Position numbers and translations under genes: made by a program. A model generated the notes under the pieces. It saw only the letters and a list, made by a program, of their open reading frames with translations, was not told the origin of the DNA and searched no databases. From Ochromonadaceae sp. CCMP2298 (taxonomy: Eukaryota; Sar; Synurophyceae; Ochromonadales; Ochromonadaceae), in the NCBI GenBank assembly GCA_026770595.1, contig MU634469.1:1-12008 (forward strand): 12,008 nt of DNA, given 5' to 3'. Below are positions 1 to 6,261 of this stretch, in pieces; the first letter of the stretch is position 1, and the number at the start of each line of letters is the position of its first letter.

Positions 1-128
1 ATGGTACCGCGCTGCATAAGCTTGCGCTGCCACTCGTCGAAGTTGCTGAAGTGCAGGTCCGGCGACCGGCGCTGGTGCGCGCCCTGGCCACCCCGTTGTC
101 TCTTGCCTTGTCTCACTTGCTCACTCAT
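1..128 (-). CDS. Possible 5' end of a gene running off the left edge (partial)
   Basis: The minus strand is open from a TGA near 250 to the window edge. The first ATG in this frame is at 128 and gives 42 codons inside the window. The peptide starts MSEQVRQGKR, continues basic and Gln/Gly-rich, and ends with a more ordinary stretch, SPDLHFSNFDEWQRKLMQRG. The sequence is GC-rich here and turns AT-rich to the right, as expected at a gene boundary. The plus strand is also open over 1-240, but its product is rich in Cys, Arg and Leu and looks like the complementary shadow. No family recognised. The true start or an upstream exon could lie further right, because the frame is open to about 250. Confidence 0.3.
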   Translation of the reverse strand, partial: MSEQVRQGKRQRGGQGAHQRRSPDLHFSNFDEWQRKLMQRGT

Positions 129-140
129 CTCGTGCAGGTC

Positions 141-334
141 CTTGTTACTATCTAATGTTGACAGGCGACGTGGTTTCGCTGAGTGGGGATTCAGGGAAAC
201 CGATCTGTCTGTCTCGTTAGTAGGTCTTAGTCTGCGCTGAGATGTTCACGTTGCTATACGTAATGATAAGCGAAGACGGTTTGGTTCTGATGTGTTTCGT
301 TAATGTCAATCGTCAAAGATTAGATAGTAACAAG
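141..334. repeat. Inverted repeat with arms of about 22 nt
   Basis: The left arm (141-162) and right arm (312-334) are inverted copies. Sixteen bases match without a gap (ATTAGATAGTAACAAG at 319-334 against the complement of 141-156). Beyond a small mismatch or indel the match resumes with GTCAA. The spacer is about 150 nt. The left arm lies just upstream of the possible gene start at 128. It could be the ends of a small inverted-repeat element or an inverted duplication of the region upstream of that gene. Confidence 0.6.
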
Positions 335-560
335 TGAGCAGGAGCTGTGGGATGCCTGCTGATGGAGGTGTTCCTAAGGCGAAGTGAGGCTCTCCGAACC
401 CGATCCTCTCTGCTCCGAGGTGGAGCAGATTGAGCGAGTGGTTGCCAGAGATGTAACTGTTATGTATGCGTTTGGCTAATACTAAATATGTGTTATGTAG
501 TCCCAGTGTAGGGACAGATATATATATGCATGCCTATGTAAGGTTATAATATGTGCGAGT

Positions 561-608
561 GTACGTACAGTACGATAGTACGTACTGTGCTATTGTACGT
601 ACTGTACT
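561..608. repeat. GTAC-rich dyad-symmetric element
   Basis: The tetramer GTAC occurs eight times in 48 nt, including GTACGTAC doublets. The sequence can fold in alternative ways. AGTACGTAC (577-585) and GTACGTACT (594-602) are perfect 9-bp arms, and ACAGTACG/CGTACTGT gives a competing 8-bp stem with a 6-nt loop. It is not a simple tandem repeat. It lies in non-coding AT-rich DNA with no gene immediately attached. Confidence 0.6.
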
Positions 609-766
609 TATGAGTGGTGAAACTGCTGACAGATTCAATATTTTGGGCGACTTCTGAAAAGCCCACAAGATTATTTATGGGTTTTATTTGGTGGATTGAA
701 GAAAGGCGGAATTGGTAAAGTTCGCTAAGTTACTGTGATACTACCTTGCTGTAACAAGTGGTATTT

Positions 767-927
767 TTAAGTCTTATAGCCTGCTCTGGAATATTCTACA
801 GTATCATTGGCAGACTTCCCATATTTGGCAGCCTCCGCCTCCAGTGGAGTCCTTGCTTGGGCTGGGCTGGGTATGTGTTGGCCTCGAACACGTAGTAGTT
901 GGTGCCCTCTATGATGGCCTCGAAGGG
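767..927 (-). pseudogene. Fragment of a coding sequence with a frameshift; ankyrin-like tail
   Basis: On the minus strand an acceptor-like AATAATAG ends at 928, followed by an open frame starting PFEAIIEGTNYYVFEANTYPA, which looks like real protein. In that frame the later part turns into Arg-rich sequence before a TAG at 796-798. A different frame over about 770-870 reads ARTPLEAEAAKYGKSANDT, then VEYSRAGYKT and a stop at 767-769. That resembles the final helix pair of an ankyrin repeat (TPL...A..YGK...VEY). The simplest reading is a gene remnant whose frame was broken by an indel around 855-875, inside a GGGCTGGGCTGGG-like run. No upstream exon is seen in 928-1180. A genuine spliced terminal exon of another gene, or chance, cannot be excluded. 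Confidence 0.3.
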
Positions 928-1352
928 CTATTATTAAAGAATTAAATTAATTAATAGTGCATCGGCTATTATTCTTGCAAGGGCTTCGGGGACAGTAATT
1001 TTTGTGATTAAAGTTTTTAATGTAATGGGCACGACCCCCGATATGCCAAAACCCAGTTTCTTTTATGGTTTATGGGAGGTATTCTCCATTTAACCCAGGG
1101 GGGGTTTACAGGCATTCCTCAACAGTAGAGTTTTTGCTATGAGTGTATCTTATTTTAAATATTTTCAAGTAAACATATTTTTCATTGCATTTCTCTGATC
1201 CGAGGGGCCGACGCCACGTCAGCTGAACCCTCCGTCACCCGGCGAATATATTCATCCGTCCCGCTGCTCTGGACGCTGCCCTGAGACGATCCAACATTTT
1301 GGCGATCCCTTGATGCCTCGCAACTCACACTCAAATTGTAGGCAACTCTGAA

Positions 1353-2852
1353 TCATTTCCCTGCCTGCGATTCTCGCTCTCTCAATAAAACCTCTCTCCG
1401 GTGTAGGGCGCGATCCAGTGCGGCGCACAGTGAGTGGCTCGTGGTACTGCCCAGACTGTCGCTCAGAGTGCTAATCAGCGCCCCAGAGCTGGGTGTGCAG
1501 GGACCCAAACTCTCCTTGATCGACAGCCGCAAACGCGCCTCCTGCGCCCCGTGTGTCCCCTCCTCCTCCTCCTCCTCCTTCTCCGCGTCGTCGAATACCT
1601 CAGCGCCGAATTCGCCATCGAATTCGCCACCAAATTCACCGCTTTGAGAGACTTTCTCGTCGTTCACGTCACGGCCCTGCCTAGATGGTGAGTCCCAGAG
1701 CTGCTCGGATGCGTCCACATCTACATCCCGGCCAGCGCGGCTCTTGGTCAGCGCGTCGCACAGCAGCGCCTCCAGGCAGCCCAGCGCGACCAAAGCCTTG
1801 CTAAATCCTTCCATTAATTCGCTTCCCCGCGGCTCCCCCGAGAGCAGCTGGATCTCTCTGTGGCACTGCTCCAGTTCTGCGCGCACCAGCTCCAGCGCCC
1901 GCTCCAGAGGCACGTGCCCAAGTTTTCGCTGCTCTGCAGTGCACGAGTTTTCGCAGCAGAGCAGGCAGGCGCGGGAGAACTCAAGCTGCTTTGGCAGGCT
2001 CCGAAAGACAGCGGTGGAGAGCACAGGGGTGGAGGAGGGCGAGTGCGGGTGAACGGGTACCAGCAGTGCGGTGGGGAGCTGTACGTTTTGCCTGCAGTGC
2101 GCGCCGCACACGCTTACCCCACATATGCGACAGTGGTGCCCCCCCCCCCAGTAGAAGGCCTCTACGCAGCCGGGGTATTCGCACGTCCATGCGTTGTGTC
2201 GAACCCCCTCGCGGTAGGTGTAGAACTGGTTTTTGTCCAGGGTGTGGGTTTTAACCTCGTGGGTCTGGGGTCCCAGGGGTCGGGGGAAGCACTCGAGCTG
2301 CGAGGGCAGGCCTAAATCCCAAAAAGCAAGGTCCAGGTTCTCTACCGAGTATTCGGTGTCACTGTCGCTCTCCCTCTCCAGGTGATGATAGTCGATCAGG
2401 CTGTGCGCGTAGTCGCCATCAGATGTGCCGGAGGTGGCTGAGGAGGCGACGGATTGGTCGCACCGAGGCCCCGGCGTGGACGTAACGGCGACCAGCTCCC
2501 TCGTGCTGTCGAAGGCATCATGCATCTCCAACACCTCTTCTTCATCCTCTGAATCTTCCTCATCCTTTGCCTCTTCTTCATCATCATCCTCTGCGTTGCC
2601 ATCCTCAGCAACCGACGTTTGCTGCGTATGGCCTGGGCCTGAGAGCTCGAGCTGGCTAAACTCCCGCGCCCCACTTGTTGAGTTACTACCATTGCGCACG
2701 CTCTCTTCACTCAGCGGGCTCACTCTCACAAGCGCCTCCCGCGTCTCCACTTCTTTCTGCTTGTCGAGGGTCGTTAACTTCACTACCAGCTCCTCCTCTT
2801 CGTCTTCCCCCCGCCAGAGCGTCGACGCTGATTCGTGCGAGCTAACCGACAT
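1353..2852 (-). CDS. Acidic FYVE-like zinc-finger protein, single exon, 499 aa
   Basis: Starts at ATG 2852 (MSVSSHESAS) and ends at TGA 1353-1355. The centre holds a FYVE-type zinc cluster: C224-x4-C229, then GGGHHCRICG with C241 and C244, C249, H252 or C253, and finally C296-x2-C299. FYVE domains bind phosphatidylinositol 3-phosphate on endosomes, so the family role is membrane traffic or scaffolding. This copy is divergent. The basic R(R/K)HHCR signature is GGGHHCR, the first pair is spaced by four residues, and a Pro/Ser loop of about 40 residues precedes the last pair. Lipid binding is therefore uncertain. Outside the finger are an acidic tract (about 88-107), a second Glu run (425-431) and a probably helical segment (about 315-370); the rest looks disordered. 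The frame stays open for 56 codons after the stop. It is divergent from the oxidoreductase gene. The finger is clear; the function is inferred. Confidence 0.75.
   Translation of the reverse strand: MSVSSHESASTLWRGEDEEEELVVKLTTLDKQKEVETREALVRVSPLSEESVRNGSNSTSGAREFSQLELSGPGHTQQTSVAEDGNAEDDDEEEAKDEEDSEDEEEVLEMHDAFDSTRELVAVTSTPGPRCDQSVASSATSGTSDGDYAHSLIDYHHLERESDSDTEYSVENLDLAFWDLGLPSQLECFPRPLGPQTHEVKTHTLDKNQFYTYREGVRHNAWTCEYPGCVEAFYWGGGHHCRICGVSVCGAHCRQNVQLPTALLVPVHPHSPSSTPVLSTAVFRSLPKQLEFSRACLLCCENSCTAEQRKLGHVPLERALELVRAELEQCHREIQLLSGEPRGSELMEGFSKALVALGCLEALLCDALTKSRAGRDVDVDASEQLWDSPSRQGRDVNDEKVSQSGEFGGEFDGEFGAEVFDDAEKEEEEEEGTHGAQEARLRLSIKESLGPCTPSSGALISTLSDSLGSTTSHSLCAALDRALHRREVLLRERESQAGK
2139..2149. 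repeat. 11-base C/G homopolymer inside the zinc-finger codons
   Basis: Eleven consecutive C on the plus strand (G on the coding strand) encode the Trp-Gly-Gly-Gly just before His-His-Cys-Arg of the FYVE-like finger. It lies in coding sequence, where a one-base slip would remove the finger and everything after it. Confidence 0.9.
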
Positions 2853-3236
2853 GTCGCTCTAACAAAACATACGCTCGGCAGCTTTCTCACGCATGGGATG
2901 GGGAGAGTGCGAACGCGCTGAGAGTGTGGACATGCCTTGGCTGGATTGTGTCGGAGAGGAGGGCAGCGAGAGCCCAAAAATTCGCACAGATTGAAGATTG
3001 ACTGCTGCACAGGTTAACATTCCTTGCCCAATTAAATTGGCACAATATATTATTCAATACTTTGTAAATAGCGTCCATTAATTTTCTCCCATTAAAAATC
3101 ACCTCCTCTTTGAGAAGGAGTTCCTTTCTGAGGAGACCGAGTTCCACCAGGAGTTGCATCACAATCTTTCAGCAGAGGCATCACATCTCCGCTTCTGTGC
3201 CTTCCTGCATCCGTGCCTTCCAGACCTCAAACTCCG
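2853..3236. promoter_or_regulatory. Divergent promoter region of 384 bp
   Basis: This is the only DNA between the start codons of the minus-strand FYVE-like gene (ATG 2852) and the plus-strand oxidoreductase (ATG 3237), so both 5' leaders and promoters must lie here. The middle (about 3010-3110) is AT-rich between GC-rich flanks and carries the paired CCAAT boxes at 3028-3040. I see no clear TATA box with proper spacing for either gene and no credible ORF. Confidence 0.6.
3028..3040. promoter_or_regulatory. Inverted CCAAT pair (CCAATTAAATTGG)
   Basis: Arms CCAATT and AATTGG flank a single central base, giving a CCAAT box on each strand. The site is about 176 bp from the FYVE-like ATG and about 197 bp from the oxidoreductase ATG, so it is almost central. 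CCAAT boxes bound by NF-Y are common in bidirectional eukaryotic promoters. Its function here is inferred from position and symmetry only. Confidence 0.4.
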
Positions 3237-5547
3237 ATGGCAAGCAAGGCGCGAACGTATGACGTGGTGCTGTGGGGCGCCACCGGGTTCACCGGCAAGC
3301 TCACCGCGGAGTACCTGCACAAGACCTACCCCACCCTAAGATGGGCCATCGCCGGCCGCAGCGCCTCGGCCCTCCAGGAGATGAAGTTGAAGTTGGGTCT
3401 GAATGTTGAAGTCCTCACGGCCGACCTCAAAGACCCCCAGAGCCTGCAGAAGCTCACCGAGAGCACAAAGGTTATCCTCTCGACAGCAGGGCCGTTTGCG
3501 AAGATCGGCACGCCGATGGTGGAGGCGTGCATAAACGGGGGCGCGCACTACTGCGATCTGACTGGGGAGGCGCAGTGGGTCAGGGAGATGGTGGACACTT
3601 ATTTCGAGCAGGCGTGAGTTTTTTTCCCTCTGCTTCACCACGTCTCTGCCCATAACCTCACTCTCTCCCTCCTTACTTCCCTTCACTTATCTTCACTCTG
3701 CAGGGCTGCCAAGAAAGTGAAGATCGTCAACTGCTGCGGATACGGTGAGCGCCCCTAGTTCCTCATTCCCTCTCCCCACTAACCCCTCCCTTGTACCCTG
3801 CCCCCTGCCCCCTACCCAATACCCTGGCCCCCTCCAGACACTCTATACCCGCACGCTCTATAACACACTATATAGCCGCGCACTCACAACCCGACCCTCA
3901 ACCGCCCACTCGGCCGTATATTCCCTAACCGAATACTTTTCATATAACAAACGCCAAATAGACTGCATTCCCTGCGACCTGGGCACACAGATGGTGCTGG
4001 ACAGAGCGCTGGCCCTGGGCCTGGCACCCACAGAGGTGCGCGTATTCAACTGCTACATGTAATGCACTCTAGAACTGAATACTAAACCCTCCTGACACAT
4101 CATAACCTTCTACAACCGTAAACTCTACAACCGGCTACTCTGCAGGTGCGCTTCGCAGCAGACAAGTCCAAGGGCGGCGTGTCTGGCGGCACAATCGCCT
4201 CCGTCTTCAACATATTGGAGTCGCTGCCCCTCTCTGAGCTCATGAAACTCGCAAATCCTTTTTACCTGAATCCGCGCAACTCCCAGGGCGCCATCGACGT
4301 CCCCCTCTCAGGAGCCCGCTACTCAGAGGTAAGAAGTAGACGAAACGGGGACATGCACAGCTACGCATATACAGACACACACCTACACTTAGATAACTCA
4401 CTCCGTACCACTAACCCCTACGCCCCCACCTACCTCCTCACACCCACAAAAATACACACTTACGCAACCCTTAACTCCCCCACACCTACCCCCTACCCCT
4501 CCAGGCCTGCGACAACATGATGCCCGGCTACGACGACGTCGCCAAGAAATACACGATGCCCTACTTCATGCAGGTACCAGCAACAGGGGAATTAAGGAAC
4601 TGGGAAATCGTGAACTTTACTTTATACTTATATTAACATAATAATACTATACTCTACTATACTGTATAACGTACTATATACTAATATATTATTCTCCAAC
4701 CGGATACTCCACAACCTGATACCATTCAGGGCATTGACCTCCGCCTCGTGAATCGCTCCCACGCCCTCAACGGCTTCAAGTACGGCAGAGATCTGGTATT
4801 CTCCGAGAGGATGCTGCTGCCCAACCTGCCTATGGCCGTTATAGGGTCCGCAGTGATGGCACTGGTGCAGCTTATGTTCCTGCTGCCATTCACCAGGTAC
4901 ATAGATAATATACACATGTAATAATTGGGGCAAATACACATTTTTTTCTCCCATTTTGTCTTCCACCTATACCCCCTTATGCCTACCCCTCCCCTCCCCT
5001 CTAACCCCCTTCTTAACCCCCTCCCCTCCCTTCAGATTCTTCCTCAAAAAGGTCCTTCCCTCGCCAGGGGAGGGCCCCGACCAAGATAAACTGGACAACG
5101 GATTTTTCACCGCCCTCCTGTACGCCAAAGGCGTAAACGCAGCAGGCAAAACGGAGGTGGTTTCAGGTACTGTCCGGGCTTTCGGGGGGGACCCGGGGTA
5201 CCGACAGACGGCCAAGATGATCGGGGAGAGTGCTGTTTGCCTGGCGCTGGATAGGTGGGTTCCCATATCCCCCCTATGTTATACCTACCTATGCCTACCA
5301 TCAATAACTATCTAACAATGCCTATCAATGCCTATCCCCAAACGCCTATCCCTACCTTTCCTTATATATCCTTACCCTCATACCCCCCATACCCCCTACC
5401 CCCATACCCCCTACCCAACCCCCATCCCTACCCTACCACCCCAGCGACCTCCCCCCCGCGTATGGAGTTCTCACACCCTCTGTTGCAATGGGCCCGGCGC
5501 TCAGGGACCGCCTCACGAAACAGGGAATAGAGTTCAAGCTCACGTAA
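3237..5547 (+). CDS. Saccharopine-dehydrogenase-like oxidoreductase (trans-acting enoyl reductase type), 8 exons
   Basis: Exons 3237-3613, 3704-3744, 3962-4035, 4146-4328, 4505-4573, 4730-4896, 5036-5254 and 5445-5547 join in frame to 410 aa, close to the family length of about 420. ATG 3237 is chosen because MASKARTYDVV leads straight into the Rossmann motif GATGFTG (14-20). Other family marks are AGRS (39-42), TAGPF (83-87), HYCDLTGE (104-111), YDCIPCDLG (139-147), GGVSGGTIAS (174-183), GDPGY (355-359) and a LTPSVAMG-like C-terminus. Residues 282-302 are hydrophobic and may touch a membrane, as in animal SCCPDH on lipid droplets. Mycobacterial relatives (Rv2449c/Rv2953 family) include a trans-acting enoyl reductase of lipid synthesis. 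The family name does not imply lysine metabolism. A NAD(P)H-dependent lipid reductase is likely, but the substrate is unknown. All introns are GT-AG; intron 3 is bounded by an 8-bp direct repeat. Confidence 0.93.
4034..4151 (+). repeat. 8-bp direct repeat (AGGTGCGC) bounding oxidoreductase intron 3
   Basis: AGGTGCGC occurs at 4034-4041 across the donor and at 4144-4151 across the acceptor, exactly 110 nt apart, which is the intron length (4036-4145). Removing one repeat plus the intron rebuilds the continuous codons GAG GTG CGC TTC. This is the footprint expected from insertion of a unit with target-site duplication, or from tandem duplication of an AGGT-containing exon piece. Confidence 0.6.
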
Positions 5548-5920
5548 ACCACGTACCTGAAACCAGGAATCGGGGAATCGGGGAACCTGGGAAGCGGTGT
5601 GGGGAAGCCAGAGTGCTTGTGGAGTGAGAGTACGGGGGATATGGGACTGGGACGACGGTCCCCTTTGTACCCGAGTATGGAGTATCTGAGTGTGGGATGT
5701 ATGTGTATGTAGCCATATCCACGTCACCGACCACAGTATCCGTAACATAACAACAACAGAGACAGATTTCCCGAATGTTGGGGGACTAGGGGGGCACTGG
5801 GATTCTCTTTGGGATGAAATGCTGGCTGTCCGAACGAAAGAATTGCGTCGGAAGCACGACTCCGCCTTCATAAGGGCGTCATTAGGGGGAGAAAAAAACA
5901 TCCCAAAGAAAAAGATCTGA

Positions 5921-5926
5921 AATAAA
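5921..5926 (+). terminator. Possible polyadenylation signal AATAAA
   Basis: A canonical AATAAA within an A-rich run, 374 nt downstream of the oxidoreductase stop. It is the only such hexamer I noticed downstream of that gene. Many protists and green algae use other signals, so this is weak. Confidence 0.25.
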
Positions 5927-6073
5927 AAAATGTCCCACCCCCTCCACAGCGAAAGCCATGGGTTCCTCCGCCAGCGTCCTCATGTAGTAAACAAATATTC
6001 TTTGCTTATGTGTTACTGTTCGTGGTACTAAGTATCGGTAAGCTGTCATAGCCATGGCTAATTGCCATGACGA

Positions 6074-6074
<1 letters not shown>

Positions 6075-6110
<36 letters not shown>
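6075..6110. repeat. (ACT)12 microsatellite
   Basis: Twelve uninterrupted ACT units, followed by GCTACTACTG. It lies outside the inferred coding exons, about 150 nt beyond the kinase stop, probably in the 3' UTR of one or both convergent genes. One plus-strand frame through it encodes poly-Thr but has no other support. Confidence 0.9.
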
Positions 6111-6261
6111 GCTACTACTGTAAAAAGAATCTTAAAAAAGATTAGAGAAAGGATCTGTCGATATCTGTTAAGAAAGGGGAATACCCCCCCCCTTGTGTCA
6201 CTCTCTCAACCCTCTCCCCCCCATCCCTCCCTCTCCCCCCACCTTTCCACCTCTCCCCTCT

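Larger units (their letters stand above)
335..1181. other. AT-rich region without an intact gene
   Basis: Most of this stretch is AT-rich and stop-rich in all frames. It contains the GTAC-rich dyad at 561-608 and the broken minus-strand fragment at 767-927, listed separately. A short plus-strand frame between stops at about 377 and 480 reads plausibly (it contains EVEQIERVVARDVTVMYAFG before TAA), but it has no start or splice evidence I trust. Otherwise I see no RNA gene or known element. Confidence 0.5.
5548..6261. other. Tail-to-tail intergenic region (3' ends of the oxidoreductase and kinase genes)
   Basis: Both flanking genes end towards this stretch, so it should hold two 3' UTRs. Seen here: an AATAAA at 5921-5926, an (ACT)12 microsatellite at 6075-6110, a small AATCTT/AAGATT hairpin near 6128-6143 and a C-rich run (6184-6260) just past the kinase stop. 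Positions 5670-5691 carry, on the minus strand, GATACTCCATACTCGG, related to a motif in introns of both genes. A plus-strand frame to 5920 ending GGEKNIPKKKI and an overlapping minus-strand frame from 5901 are both open, but neither matches a family or has convincing starts. Confidence 0.5.

Noticed and set aside
1353-1355. TGA as a selenocysteine codon in the FYVE-like gene
   Set aside because: The context (GK-TGA-FRV) is not a redox motif, and I cannot identify a SECIS element.
2425-2862. 145-aa plus-strand ORF, very Ser-rich
   Set aside because: It is the complement of the acidic Glu/Asp runs of the FYVE-like gene; the minus-strand frame has the zinc finger and continues far beyond it.
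3213-3236. Upstream start for the oxidoreductase
   Set aside because: The codon at 3213 is GTG; the first in-frame ATG with good context is 3237.
3745-4062. Plus-strand ORF continuing through oxidoreductase intron 2
   Set aside because: It includes C-rich intron sequence. The frame-matched exon 3962-4035 completes the family motif YDCIPCDLG, so this is intron read-through, not a gene.
4036-4062. Donor GTAATG at the end of the exon 3 frame as the intron 3 start
   Set aside because: Using it breaks the frame into VRFAADKSKGGVSGGT. The GTGCGC donor at 4036 keeps the frame and the family length.
5428-5901. 157-aa minus-strand ORF overlapping the oxidoreductase 3' end
   Set aside because: Its right part is low complexity, its left part is the complement of exon 8, and no family is recognised.
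5888-5987. Minus-strand short frame with a possible 22-nt intron ending TTTATTTCAG
   Set aside because: Such tiny introns are known only in special genomes, and the introns here are 69-271 nt. The frame is short and unrecognised.
5958-5988. Plus-strand mini-ORF MGSSASVLM with a myristoylation-like start
   Set aside because: Nine codons only, with no further support.
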